The notes under the pieces: model-generated
Told to the model about the DNA's origin: nothing
What the model saw: the letters and a program-made list of their open reading frames with translations, nothing else
Databases searched by the model: none
Part shown: positions 11,756-26,100 of the stretch, piece after piece
Layout of the letters: each line of letters opens with the position of its first letter
Position numbering within the stretch: position 1 is the stretch's first letter
Translations under genes and position numbers: made by a program
Source of the DNA: Antedon bifida
Taxonomy: Eukaryota; Echinodermata; Crinoidea; Comatulida; Antedonidae
DNA: 64,000 nucleotides
Direction: 5' to 3'
Assembly: GCA_963402885.1 (NCBI GenBank)
Contig: OY727095.1
Location: 30,261,001 to 30,325,000 of the forward strand

Positions 11756-12348
11756 TTTATTTACAAAATGAACATTCAAAAGCTTTGCGTTTAAAAACAA
11801 AAAGAATTTGATATAAAAACAAAGAGAACAGTACAAAATGAAAGTTTAAAATATATGCAAATATTAATCCAGAATGTGTGTCATTTTTACATTCTTTAGA
11901 AATGCTGACATTCCTTCAAGAAGCATTAAATCCCTTTGCGTACTACAAACATTTCGGAATGATGCAAATACAACTAAAAAAATATCCGTCCATCTGTTAA
12001 CCATCCTTAATCTTTTAAAAGTCGCCAACATCCAAAATAAATTGTTTTGGTCCTGAACAGTCTCAAGGAAAGTGAAGAATGAAAATAATTTTGTTTTTTT
12101 TTCCAAAAGAGATAACCTGTGGTTTTGGACATAGTTTGTTTTGAATGCGTAACATATGCTAGATTACGTATGATCCATGTCGGCAATTAGTGAGATCAAG
12201 TCAGTTTAAAATACACGTTGGGAATATAACGTCATGGCAATATCATGTGAATCACTGCAGTTCACTTAAGTTCGCAGAATGTTCAAAACAATCTCCAAGC
12301 ATGACTTCATTTTTTTTGTTACAAAGAAACAAGAAAGCACATTTAGTT
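11756..12348 (-). other. Probable 3' UTR of the LZTS gene
   Basis: Downstream of the LZTS stop on the minus strand, the nearest AATAAA that I found is at 11761-11756 (plus-strand TTTATT). That gives a 3' UTR of about 0.6 kb. The cleavage site is inferred. Confidence 0.45.
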
Positions 12349-14112
12349 TTATACATTAACGGTAGTTTCGGGATCTTCTTCTTCGATCAAATGTCTTCGT
12401 TCTAGTTCGAGTGTCAGCTGTTCAACATCACGTTCTAGATTGCGATTTTTACGATACATTTGCACGTAATTTAACTGTAATTGTTTCTGATAGCTAATCA
12501 CCTTTTCCTTTTCATCCTGCCATGTTTGACGTTCTTTATCTATCATGCTTTCACTGCTAAAACATTTCTCCTTCAATTTTTCTACTTCTTGTCTTAACCT
12601 TTGAACTTCATGATGTGTGTCCATATCATTTTTATGCCTATCACTTGTCGCGCTTGACTGACTCGTTAATGACATTGGTGAAGCAGAGTCAAGTTGTTTT
12701 TTAAGTGAAATTATCTCGCTCATTGACTTTTCAAGATGTTGTTGTAATTGTGTGTTCTCCGTTTTTACGCTACTAAGATGAACTTCCAACGATTCTTTCT
12801 CTTTTACAAGCGTGGACATTTCGTCGTGATAGCTGCCAGATCCAGATTTCAAAGATCCGTTTGGTGAACTACCGCGTCTATTTGGCGAGCTTCCACGCTT
12901 TTGCATGCCATCAAGACGCCGTTTCAATGTAGCGATTTCTGAATCGCGATTATTTAGCTTATCAGTTAGGAAAGCGATTTCAGCTTCTCTTGCCATAGCT
13001 GTGTTATCTAAAGCTTTTGAGCCTTCCCACGATTTATTAAACTGTGCTTTAAGCGCCATTATTTCAGACTCTTTACTTTCCATTTGTTCATTCATTACAC
13101 GTTTTGTTTCCGACAGTTCACGATCTCTTTGAGTCAATTTAACTTGAAGACTTGTTAAATCACATTCCATTTGCTTTTGTATCAAAATAAAATTACTATT
13201 CCCGTCTTTTCCTCTTGAAACGCGTTCTTGTAGCGATAATTTATCTTTCTCTATAGAACCAAGTTGATTATGCAATCTAGCAATATCCTCATCTTGCGCA
13301 ACAAGCTGTCTGCGTTGCGACGTCACCTCGCTCTGTCTCTCCTCCTCTACTTTTTTTAATTGTACCTGCAGTTGTTCAATTTCTTTTTTATCATCTTTTT
13401 TCACGCTTAAGTGTCCAGAAGATGAAACAATCTTACATAACTTTTCTTCAAGATTTTTAATTACAACTTTACGATCATGAACCTCCTGACTTAATTTCTC
13501 TTGTACTTCTTTTAAGTACGACACTTCACATTTCTCTTGTGAGAGTTCATTTTCTTTTTCAAAGAGTTTACTTCTGAGTAAACCAAGTTCCTCTTCCTGT
13601 AACTTCACCTCTTTTGATAAGTTCTCATTTAGTTCATGCAGGTGGTTCCTTTGCACTCGTTCTTGACTAACGTCGCTATCCTTCTGCTGCAGTAGTTTTT
13701 GCAGACTATCTAGCTTCTGTTGTGTAGCAGTAAACGTTGCACTATTATTCTTCCCTCTAGAGGTTTGATCAAACGAAGCTAGCTTCTTTCTTAATTTATC
13801 TATTTCAGTATTTTTCCTAGCAATTTCATCTTGATAACTGCTCAAATCAGACATACGCCTCTGCAAATTGTTCGTTAATTGTTGGAGTTGAGATCTCATT
13901 CTTGTCGCTTCAACTTGACGGTGTTCAGATTCGCTACTCACGTCTGATAATTTTGCTTTTACTTTTAAAAGTTCTCCTCTTTGTTTTTGTACTTTACTCC
14001 GTAACTCGCTAACCTCATCGTCTCCATGATCGTACTCAATTAAACTCTCTTGACTTTTGCTTAGTTTCTGGTAGGATTTCTTCAACATTCTTACACCTCC
14101 ATTGAGATGATT
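12349..14112 (-). CDS. LZTS2: LZTS exon 4 (long coiled coil, C terminus)
   Basis: Acceptor tgttttttcag precedes 14112 and TAA ends the frame at 12349; 587 codons in one exon. It is heptad-rich throughout, broken by two flexible spacers: a duplicated RGSSPN motif with Ser/Gly (about 12830-12900) and a Ser/Thr-rich segment (about 12640-12680). The end, KQLQLNYVQMYRKNRNLERD, then ELERRHLIEEEDPETTVNV, corresponds to the family C terminus. Vertebrate members end in ATEI (class I PDZ ligand); this one ends VNV, a class II pattern. Confidence 0.93.
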   Translation of the reverse strand, partial: NHLNGGVRMLKKSYQKLSKSQESLIEYDHGDDEVSELRSKVQKQRGELLKVKAKLSDVSSESEHRQVEATRMRSQLQQLTNNLQRRMSDLSSYQDEIARKNTEIDKLRKKLASFDQTSRGKNNSATFTATQQKLDSLQKLLQQKDSDVSQERVQRNHLHELNENLSKEVKLQEEELGLLRSKLFEKENELSQEKCEVSYLKEVQEKLSQEVHDRKVVIKNLEEKLCKIVSSSGHLSVKKDDKKEIEQLQVQLKKVEEERQSEVTSQRRQLVAQDEDIARLHNQLGSIEKDKLSLQERVSRGKDGNSNFILIQKQMECDLTSLQVKLTQRDRELSETKRVMNEQMESKESEIMALKAQFNKSWEGSKALDNTAMAREAEIAFLTDKLNNRDSEIATLKRRLDGMQKRGSSPNRRGSSPNGSLKSGSGSYHDEMSTLVKEKESLEVHLSSVKTENTQLQQHLEKSMSEIISLKKQLDSASPMSLTSQSSATSDRHKNDMDTHHEVQRLRQEVEKLKEKCFSSESMIDKERQTWQDEKEKVISYQKQLQLNYVQMYRKNRNLERDVEQLTLELERRHLIEEEDPETTVNV

Positions 14113-17100
14113 CTGAAAAAACAAAAACATTTAAACTATAAATTACAATTCAATTTTTACCATCAACTGCGACAAATGGGAATCATTATTGGATCTTAAT
14201 AACTCAACTGCATAACAAAATAAATAGCACAAAAGCATCATGTACAAAGCACACAATTTTAATTGGTGTCACAGTCCTGTTTAGGGAAACGTGAACTGAC
14301 TTACTTAAATTTGTCTTGGTACATGAATTCAACCTAGATTCTTTTATTTTAATACAAGTGAAATGCTTCTAATAATAGATATCTTTTAAGTCTAAATTAA
14401 ATTCTCTTCATGGTAACTGGTACCAACATTGTTTTTGATTATCAGGTCATTATTCTATCATTTATCACAGATAAAAAGATTTAAATGATGACCATGATTT
14501 TGAATTTTAATTACAGTAGGTTTGACCTCTACAATATGACTTCATACCAGCAAAGATTATAAGTTGAATAAGATAAAGTAATAACCGAAAACCTGCATTG
14601 AATATAATACGCCTTATATTAGTTACGCTAGCTTAATTTTGAAGTCTGAATGTGGCAAATTAATTCCTCTTATGGACAATTCTAAAGCTTTGTCTACATA
14701 TGTGACAAAAAATGATGTCATATCACTACCATATCTGGACATATCACTACCATATCTGGGCACATCACAGTTTTAGTTTGATAGTGTAGACAGAGCTTGA
14801 TAAACTGGAGAACATTTGACACACCATCACTAATGGCAACACACCATCACTAATGGCAACAATCCATCCCGCCTGAACATATTACATTGACAGTGTGTAA
14901 AATATTAGTTGGGCCAGCAAAACAGCTAGGATGCCCACTGGGCAACTGAATGTATCTATTCTTTCTTACCTGTTTTAACCTATTTTCAGCTATATGTACT
15001 CTGTCTTCTTTCTCTCTTAGTTTTTCTTTTAAATTCTCCATTTGTCTCTCCCAGTTCTTCTGTTTTTCTCCAAAAACTTGAAATATGGTATTTTCATTCT
15101 TTTCCATCGTCTGTCGAAGCGCATCAATTGTCACTTCTTGATTCTGTAAAATAATATACAAAATACTAATTATTTAGTAAAAAAATATTCAAATGAAACA
15201 TCGAATCAGTTATTCCTCCATCTTTTTTTTTAAAAACAAATATATCATTCCATTTATGGTATTGCTCAATATCTGCAATGGAAACTTACCATTCCGATAC
15301 AACGTTTAAACAACGCCATATTATTCAAATTCAAAACCAGATAGAATACAAAGTTAGAAATATCGAAACAAGTATATTATGCACTGATATTATAAAATGA
15401 TATTTCGATGTAATTTAAAAAGATATCTTGTTCAAAATCCGTAATCTGCTGAGCTATATTTGTTGCATTCAAATGACCAAACTTCGTTGAAAACCACAAA
15501 TTGAGAAAACATGTCTTGTCTTGCAGACAATAACTGACTAATATTAGGAGTGTCTTGATTGCGAATGTTTCTTAACAGTAATGCTAAAGATAAGCCACAC
15601 AGGTCAATAAAGGTCACTACAAAAAACAGTCAATTATCATCACCAATCCAAACTTCCTTTCAAGATGTTTAATAAAGATGCAGAATTTAATCAGGATGAA
15701 TTTGACGGAATTAAATGTCAGATATCGGTATTGTCTTGATGCTTCGGAGCAAATATCTGAGAGATAAGCACCATTGGCACTCCCCTCTAAAACATGTTGT
15801 TCTCCTAATCAACTGCCTGGTTTTTATGATAATTATGAATATGTTTGTGATGACTCAACTGGCTTAGAATAAAATAAACTTGGTGGGGGTGGTGTTACAT
15901 CACATTTCTTCCAACTCCTTCCTGGTTCAGTAAAAGGAGAATGGAAGTACAAGGAAAATTCTCATTTGTGACCAAAGTCTGAATATTTGACATATTATTG
16001 TAATTTATACAGTTTTGATACAATTTCTGCACTTGGAGAAGTCAAATACAATCAATCAAATGTAAAACCAGACATATTCAGCAGTTTCATAGCAGTTATG
16101 CATGTTTTACATGCCATAGAAAATTATAGTATGCCTACTTTATAAAGATCCTGCAAAATGTTTAATCTATTAATAATTTCATAACAACAACAACAATAAT
16201 AATAAATAAAAATAAAAAATATGTAAAAAGTAAAATTTATTTTTATGTGAATACAGTAGCTTGATTGGAATTATCGGTAAATTTTTCATTGTTTTGCCAC
16301 ATACCTGTATTCTGGGTATTAAGTCTCACAATAAAATTTGAGAAAATTTATGTATGGTAGCTCGAGAAATATGGTAATAAAAAATTGGTAAAAATCAATA
16401 TAATTAATTGAAAACAGTAAATGTAAATTTCCACCATCCTGAATTTTACACAACTGAATCTATGGAAGCATGTAATACACTAATAAATATTCTGGCACCA
16501 TCAATTGAAGTGTAAATGTTATGCTTTCATTTCACCTATTTAAAATTAATTATAGACTACAACAGCATTCATTAGATTACCATAGGGTGTAGCGTAATCT
16601 TCATTCAAATGATAGAATTATGTATGTATTGTATGATGTATAAACATGCAATTATTAAGTTACAAACTTGTTCCACTACCAACAAAAATATTTTAGGATT
16701 GGCATATAAAATAAATTTACTGGGATTGAACAGATAGAAAAAAAAGGTACATACTCACAATATCACTATATGACATCTTAATAATAAGAGTGACTGACAG
16801 AATACTGTCGGAATTATTAACAAAGAACCCAAGTTGATTACTATTTCATATTAAAGCAATGTTACCATAGCAATCATCGTCTTCCAGAGAGTGATTATGA
16901 TGCAGTAGGGCCGTAAATCATAAACAACTTGTTGTTGTCGTTTTATAGTAAAGATCGAGTAGTAGTTATTGTGATAGAAATAACGATTCAAACAGCTTGT
17001 TGTGGTAATACTTATCCATGGTGGTTTAATTAATAAATAAAAATATAAACTAATGGAATTGAATATGAACATGATCGTCTAAATCTTCTTGTTATTATTT

Positions 17101-20100
17101 TATGTAAATACTATACTTGCTGCTATCCAGTGGCGGACCCAGGGCCTAAAAATGGTGAAATGAAGGGCTCAGCTATTTGATGTCCTATCTTTTTTGCATT
17201 ACAATTTGCACAATTTCGGGTGGGGGCACTGCTATCATAGTTTTATAAAAATCTACATTTTGATATGGATACAATTTTAAGCTAATCTCAATGCATTGCA
17301 GTTTGTAACCGACTTGCCCAAAAGGGGCAACAAATTATTGTTCATAACAACTTTTATAATCCGATATCTTGATTTTGACAAATCTCCCTCTGGTTTTTAT
17401 TTTACAATAGATAAACAAAATTCAACTAATCGTACTGATCTCAAACTAGCACAATTATTAACACATGACCATATACCACTAAGTCTTTTATTACCATTTT
17501 AAGCCAAATTTAAATTGTATTACTTACGGTTCTTATTAACGACAAAACCCACTTGTTGTTGAGTTCTACGAGTCAGATTACTCAACTTTTTATTCATCTC
17601 AATCTTTTGGTTTTTATTATTCTTTTCAGATTTAAATCCCACCTAAAGGGCAAGTACCTCAATTATAGGCTTTTTAAATGAGTTCACGTCTTAAAAAGAT
17701 TCTAGCCTACAGATATCAATCCATCATAGTGTACAGTGTCTGCGAGCTGTTAGAATATTAGCAAGATTTTGCAATACCACTACAAGTACATGTTAAAAAG
17801 TAATATCGCAAAAGATGAATCGGTATCATAAACAGGAATTATCTTTCTAATATTTACCAATTTATATCATACTTAATGCGCTTGCTCTTCTCTGTGCTAT
17901 CGGCATACTTAACAATCATGATTGTAAAAAGTATGTCAATCCATGCTATACTCGTTTCTAATTTAACAATCATTCATGATTATGTATTGTATGTCTGCAG
18001 TGGGTCTATTGTACAGTAATTAAACAGACTTACCACAAGGGTATAGCAGAATCCCTCTAATAGGGGACACTTTAATGTTTAACAAAGGCAAGCAATATGT
18101 TTAATTTACAATTAGTTTGCTAGTGGATAAAAAAAAGTTTGGAGCATTGAAGAGGCGACTTTGTTGGGACATAAAGGTGTTCCCTTAATAATAGTGCTTC
18201 TCCTTTATTTCAAATTTAAATGACATGCCATTTTCAAATTATGTACCTAAATCACCAGAAAACAAACAAGTATGTTACATACCTTATCAACAGAATTCAA
18301 ATCGACTCAAAGATCATAATTTCTGATAGAAAGCCATGTAGCTGCCTCTCATTATGGAATGTGTGTACTTTATATTGACTAGCACCAAACTAAAAGTAAA
18401 CAGCTAGCCTAACCTTCTTTATTGTGATAAAAATATGATCAGATCTTTCAAATAACTGCGCTGTTATTTTCACAACTTAATCCAGGAACTAAGATCAAAT
18501 AAAACTGTAAATTGAACACAATAGACAGGAACTAAACTTTCAATTATATTATTAAAGTAACATTTCAAAAGTATTATATCATCAAGTTCTTGATAAATTG
18601 AAACAAGACAAGCATTGATTTAAACCAATAACCCACAACAATAAATAAGCCGACCTAAATCCTATGATAAACTTTATTTTCTCTAAACCTGTTGACATTT
18701 ATTGATTACAATAAATAGTACCATTATATTTGGTGGTTATAGATTAACATTCTGGGAATTATATAATATTAAATAATAATGGTAATATAGTATCAACCAC
18801 CTATACATAGTAATAATAGGAGTGGAGTTGTGACTTGGTGGTTATGATGCTTGGCTACCACTCCAAGGGTCCTGGGTTCAAGTCCCGTCACATGTCAGGA
18901 TTTTTTCTAAGGACAAAATTACAACTCCACTCCCAAAGACTTGTTATAAGACTTTGTTTATGTAGAGCATCTTGTGTATATGTTTGTCTTGTGAACCTCT
19001 GAGGGTCCCTAATGATCAGCATTTGCTGGATGGATCACCCTCAATAAATATGGTAAAAAAAAAAAAAAAAAAAAAAATACAATACCGGCATAGTTTATTG
19101 ATGAAATTTCACTACACACTGAACATTCTCAGTTTCTTATTTTTTTAACTTTTTTGACAGCCAGGATTTCAGAATGCACTTTGAATGTAATTTTTATAAC
19201 TATTAGAAATGGGGATCGTAAACAAATTATGGTTTATAGGAAAGGTGGTGGTTTTCAGAGTATGGTTACTTTATTGTACAGTATTTTGAATAGTGACTGA
19301 AACTGCTAATAAACATTGTCAATGCTCAATACTTCATTACTTAATGACAGAAAACCTCATAAATAATGTTCCACATTAAACAATAATTTTTAAGAGCTCT
19401 GTATACATGTTTTGCGATAGGTTTAATTCCATAGCCATTAAAACACTTATTATTATTCAGACAACAAGCAGGAGAATCTAAAACTAATATAACTTTATGG
19501 TGATTCTTCACTTGATTGCACATAAAATTATTTTGTACGTCTAGAAATTCTGACACGGTGTAAATGTCACAAGCTCATACATCAACAATAAATTGATATA
19601 AGAATCTAGAAAAACATCAACTCGAAAAATATATTTATCTTTGTAAACAGGATTGTACTATCTATAAATCCAATGCAAAACCTACCACTTTGGAACCAGT
19701 GATTTAATGGTCTCTTCTGGAATCATAAAGTACGTATAATGGTCTCTAATTGGAGGAATCCTTAATTAAAAGATCTACACCTACAAATAAATTTCATTAA
19801 CACTAACAGTCCCCTAAATATTGCAGGTGAAAACAAGTATAGCCCAAGCAAGAGGACAATACTGTATTCAATTAGTTCAAACTTCACTTCAAATTGTACA
19901 TATTTATTTACTTAATCTAAAACCCACAATACAAATCATGCTTCAAATGATGTGTTTACAAAACAAATAGTTTTTTTTTAATTTTTCAATTACTATATAA
20001 TAACACACACAATTGATAACACACTACAGTACTGAATAAATAAAACTACCTCACCTCGCCTAAACTCCATCATAGTACACAGGAGAATATTATCAGACTG

Positions 20101-23100
20101 AAATGGCACCAGAAATATATGTACTCCTTCCTACAGCAAACATGTAGTACAACTCCAGTACAAACCAAATAAAATAACCTATTGTTCACAATAATCAAGT
20201 GAATACAGTTCCCGAGTAACAATTCATTCCACTTCGCCAGATTCTATCAACATGAGATATTGTATCTATTCTCAAGAGCTTTGTAGTTTTTCCAAGCGAA
20301 CCATGATACCTAGACTTCCCTCAGAGCAGTGACACTCTCCGACAAAATCCAGCTGTAGAAACATCAGTATGTCTCCATTCTGACAATAATCTTTCTCGTT
20401 ATGGAAGCACAGTACTAATTTTACTCTCTTTGTTGTTGGACATAATTACCTAATGATGAGGACCAGTCTACATATGGTTTATTAGTCACTATTTGTGGTC
20501 TGCAACTTCCATCAATTTTACAAATTGGCTGGAAGCCAAATTTTATCACCTGCTTGGAGGAGCAGATCAATTCAATACCTATCTTAATCAATATTAAATC
20601 CCGATGGACAGTAATTGCTTGTTGTAGCTTTATTACGCAATCAATTCGGGGCTTAGCTCCGGAAGCGTTTGATAGAACATTGTAATTCTTGTTGACAATT
20701 CAATAATTCTATCTTTGGCATGCACTTTGCCTTGTCATAATGCATGATTCTTGTGAAATAAAATGCTAAATTATTATTCTGGTATTGCTATAGGCACTCA
20801 TACTGTTTTATGTTGTTAACTGTAAAAGCAGGAAGGTTAATTATTTTTCAACATACAGCCACAAGGCAAGAAAGGCTAATTACCTTAGGTCATGTACAGT
20901 AGAGAAATTAATATTTTATCAAGTAGTACAGAAGTAGGCGATTGTGATGATTACCATAGATGATGAAAATCGTGGTGATGATTATGAGGAAAAAGAGTAG
21001 CATACAAAATGTTATGATATTGATAAATTACGAATCAAGAAATATTATTAACTGTAATTAAAAGTAACAATTTTAACCTCACCTGCACTTTATTTCTTAG
21101 CAACAGTAACTCATCTTCCTCAACGCTAACCGACGATACACGGCTTGACTGCCTAGAAGAGTGTCTGGAAGTAGGAGACCATCCATCTTGTTGACCTGAC
21201 CCCGACACACGGCCCGATGATGCTAAACTACCGTGACTTGAACGCAACGTCTCATTCAAATGGTTCATATGCTTATCAGACGATAAGTTATTATGACTAT
21301 GATTTCGTGCACGAGGATCAGACGATGCTTTCATAGAGGGCGATCCACTAATCGTGTTATAATTTCCATTTAAATAGTTCAACGACTGCGACGGATGTAG
21401 TTTCCCATTTTTAGTGCGTCTGATTGACTCGGGACCATCCGATATAGAAGCTAAGTTCGGTTGAAAAGAGGGATGCAGAGAGGACGAGTTTAAATCTTGT
21501 AGTGAATACGCTTTCATTGGAGGTTCATGGAAATGATTTCCACCGTAGTCACGTCTCTGGTTTGCCAAGACGACATCAGGAACTCGTCGAAGATCCCGGA
21601 TGTTGTCAGGAACACTCGGTTTCGGAGATGCAGACATCGTCCTTTTGACTTTGTTTGACGAGTGTGGTGATGTACAAGGATGCATGGCGATTGGTCGTAT
21701 CAATCCCTTTTCTTTATGCTGCAAAAACAATAATAAGTAAACAAAACGTAATTGGTTGTTGGATGGACTTCAAAATTGTGTGCCTATCCGGCTGTATACA
21801 TATGTATATACTAGTATACAGTAAGCCTATAATATTCAACACAATAATCCTGAAATAGAGGCAATATTAGTACATAGCAGTATTATGCATTAAGAAAACT
21901 TTACCAACATAATATAATTAGTAATAGAGGCCTATTACATTAACACTAATGTGCAAATAGTACACCTAGAGGTACTGTACGTTACAGCCAATGCATATAC
22001 AGTTTATCGAAACATACCCCGTTTGTCATAATATCACAGTATAGTTGTTACAATTTCCAATTGTTTAACATACACGGCTCAGAGACACAAAAACAATGGG
22101 GATTAGTTACGCAGGCACTGCATTTTATACCGATGAGAACAGATCAATTGAAGCCATTATTTCACATTGAATGAATCAATAATATAACAAGGTTTGATCT
22201 TATACCTAAAAAGGTTATTAACAGAGAACAAATTAGGATAAACATTTGATAGAGTTCAAAGTTACCGGTAAATCATTAAGAATCACTATTGTACTATAAA
22301 GTATTAGCCACTCAATGTATATAATACCAAATGAAAGAAATCCCAAAGTGAGTACCGGTAAGTCAAATAAAACCTAAACTAAAGACTTTAATTCAACTAA
22401 AAACTTAACAATAAGTGTTAATAGTTGTTTAAACAAATTGAATTAAAAGCAAATTGATTCCAGGAATTTCTGCCACTTAAGAAGAGCGGCCCAATTTGTG
22501 TGTTTTTCCCTTTCCTTTCATCTACAGCACACAATTATACACTAGTAAACCATGAGGAATTGGAAATAAACCCCCAGCCTAAACTCATCTTTACAGTACA
22601 GGCCAATAAATGTTACGGTATTGCAAACATTATTATCATAAAACACTTCCAACAGAACGGTGTTCATAAACTGTTTCTAGGCCAAAAAGTGATACAGAAT
22701 AAATATTGAGCTTTAAACACCTTGTTCCCCTATTTAAAATATCTAATTAAATTTCAGTTATGCTCGACAAATTTACTGTGTAAACAAATGCATTGATCTT
22801 TACACACACAGGTTTTGATTGTGATCTACTAAACTAAAACTCTGCCTGCTATCAAACTCATTTGACAAAAAAGTGTGATGTGCCCAAATATGGTAGTGAT
22901 ATGCTTAAATATGGTGGTGATATGAAATCATCATGTCCATATATGGGCACATCACATTTTTTTGTCACATACAGTTTGATAGTGTAGACAGAGCTTTGAT
23001 TGAGAGATTGTATAAATACTGAAACTATACTGAATAAAGATTTCAAAAGAAAGAAGAAATGTATAAGTTTCTTGATCTTAATAGCAAGGTTACTGATCAA

Positions 23101-26100
23101 GTGATGAGCACCTTTTCATGTTAACCCTACTGAGATCTGTCCTTGCCGAGGGTGAGGGGGATTAATACTAGATTAGATCAAACAACCTTTAGAAAGTGAT
23201 TGACTAGTTACTTTGTTTTTCTCAGAAGAACATCAAACCAAGGATGACATTTACCTGACATTTACCTCAGCCTGTGGTACTGTGCAACTGAGCTCAAAGT
23301 TGCTAATCAAAAGCTTACAGTTTGATCCCAATGTTACACTTTGCAGATCCAAATTTAAAACATCCATCAGTTCTCGTGAAAGGTTTTTATTATCTGTACT
23401 CACACTCACAGAACATCTTTTGTGCCACGCTCTTTTTTTCTCTCTTCCGTAAATAACATCACCTTAAGGATTTAAATCTAATTTATACCACATAAAAAAT
23501 AAACCACTACATCTCAACCACTGTGGTTGACTGAACTAACGTCTGTACTTTCATGGTTTTCTAATATTAGTAATAAACATACTGTACTACAGGAGAAGCT
23601 GTATGTTGTTGAAGGCTAATGAATCACTACTGTAGCTCCATTGTACTAAGCCTAGCTGTCACATAAGATACAGTAATGAAGATATACATTTTGAGTCATT
23701 AAGCTCATTGTCTTTATTAGGCATGTAATACTAGCTTTTATTTATATTCTCAAGGTTAATGATAGTTAGAATCATTAGTCAGTAACAGGGCATTGTCCTT
23801 TCCGTTTGAGGTGTATGGGTGGTGCTGAAATCAAGATTGCGGTGAGCTTTCGTTTCAGTAAGGTAAAACGAAGGACAAACGTTTAATCAACCAAATACAG
23901 CAGTAATAATGGAACGGATACAGTGTATACTGGGCTTAAAAACATGCACATGTTAATATTTTGTATAAATTACTGTATCATCTACCATCCAAAAATATTA
24001 AGAATGATAAAAAGAACAGTCAAGACTACTACTTTAATATTAACAGTATTTATTTGCTAAACAACATTGAGTTGACACCCCGTGGTTCTCTAATGGCCAA
24101 TAACTAGATTCTTTATGGTTTTTTAATGGCAAGAAGTTTAGAATGTTTGTAAAGTAAATATTTCATCACTGCAGTTAAAAAAAAAGCATATTTATGGGCC
24201 TAGAAATGCCAAAGCCTAGAATTGGGCATAAAAGTTCTTATATGGAATTGGAATACAGGTCTAGAAATACCAATGCTACTGTATAATTGCACCTAAGGCA
24301 AATACCTATGGTATGATAAAATAAAATAATTTTTATCCAATCCAAGTATGATCAAAGAATGATTTGAAAAAACAACAACAATTCAAAAAATAGAATGAAT
24401 GAACAAAAATGCAAATATGAGAGCATCTCAATCGACACTTTATACTCTTGCGTGCTGGTAAAACACAATCGGAACAAAGTAAAATTTTACAAAGTACCTA
24501 CCATAATAAAACTATTTGAACTTTTCCATAATTCACATAACCTTTGCTCATTTTCCACTCAATATACCTTTGAACCGTTTAGTTCACGCTTTAGCCTTAC
24601 CGGCTAAATACTAACCTTTCCACTGTAGTTCAGGTCTGGGAACATTGCGTGACTGTAAATCTTGCAAATTTAGGCCAGATTGCAAATTAACTGAAAATAG
24701 TACCTCCTTCATCTAACTTAAGTGACCAGAACTTATGAAAAATTCCGCAGAGTTTTCTAAAAGCATACACACAATACATTTATCTCAGATGTATCTGGCC
24801 TAAAATATTGTACCATACACCACTGTTTCCATTATCCATCAATTTGAATAGAAATTAAGATCTGGTATTATTACAATCACATGATGCATGGTGTCACAGA
24901 GAGGGATCCTAGGGGCCAGACTGAGGTGAATTCATTAGGGAACGCTATCACCGACGACGCCCATTATGTTAGCAATATGATACTAGAATTAGTGTTTATA
25001 GTTTATCCAGTATGTGCTTTTTGAAGTAGGACCTGTTGAGGTAGAAGTTGGCACTAGGCCATAACGCCACTTGTCTCCCAGGCCTTCAAAAACATTGTAA
25101 ACGGTTTTGGAATATTATCATGTTTTGAAGCTGTTGAAAGGTGTCTTGTTTAGTCCACATACTGTATCTGTATCAGGTAATGGTTTAAGCATGTCATATA
25201 GTACTTTAAAAATTCCTATTCGTAATATTCGTACCTCATAAATATTGTGTACCCATTGCTATACTGACTCTATGCCAACCATATGACAAATAGGAATGGG
25301 GGAAGGTGACAAAAACTGAATGTGCATCATTTTATCATCATGTCATATGCTTGAAATGAATATAATAAAATGGGGATTGGGTAGAGTGCCAAAAACTAAA
25401 TATACGGGTAGATCATTTTACAAAGACCATTTGATATACTGTAATGGAATATAGGATAATAATAAAAATAAGTAACTTTATTCAAATTAAAAAGGATTCT
25501 TCTACATGTAAATTTAGAGTATGCCGCAACGCTACTAAGTTTCTCGTACCCTCCTTTATCCATTCTATGACTGAAGTGTTTAACTTTGAATGACTAAAAA
25601 GTAAAAATCCTAAATATTTTACCCATTCAAATTTCTTGGGTTTTGTCAACATAATAAGTACCCATAGCAGATCTCCTTCAATGGGTGGAGTAACTGATTC
25701 TTAGATTAAATTGTTGAAATCTTTGTAGTGTTATTTTTGTATCAAAATATGCGTTGTCACCGTTGTTGACTTGAATCGTTACAATTACAATCAATACAAA
25801 ACAAATCTTATCCTACCATCTATCTAATTTAGCCCAATTTCAACACTTATAGGCGGAGTAAATGATTATAATGGAGAATAAAGTGATCTTAATCTGTCTA
25901 AAAGTGGTCGTGTATCATACCATTTGATTTATTTGTATTTTATCAATCCTAAAGCTCTGTCTACACTATCAAACGAGTTTGACAAAAAATAGTATGTGCC
26001 AAAATATGGTGATATGCCTAAATATGGTAGTGATATGACATCATCATGTCCATATATAAGCACATCACATTTTTTTTGTCACATAAAGTTTGATAGTGAA

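Larger units (their letters stand above)
15144..21082 (-). other. LZTS intron 2
   Basis: 5.9-kb phase-0 intron. It holds a candidate internal promoter and mini-exon (16759-16874), a candidate cassette exon (17528-17642), a hAT-like terminus (17128) and a SINE (18819-19077). The rest is AT-rich with no recognisable gene. Confidence 0.75.

Noticed and set aside
12905..13132. Plus-strand frame opposite LZTS exon 4
   Set aside because: Shadow of the real minus-strand coding exon.
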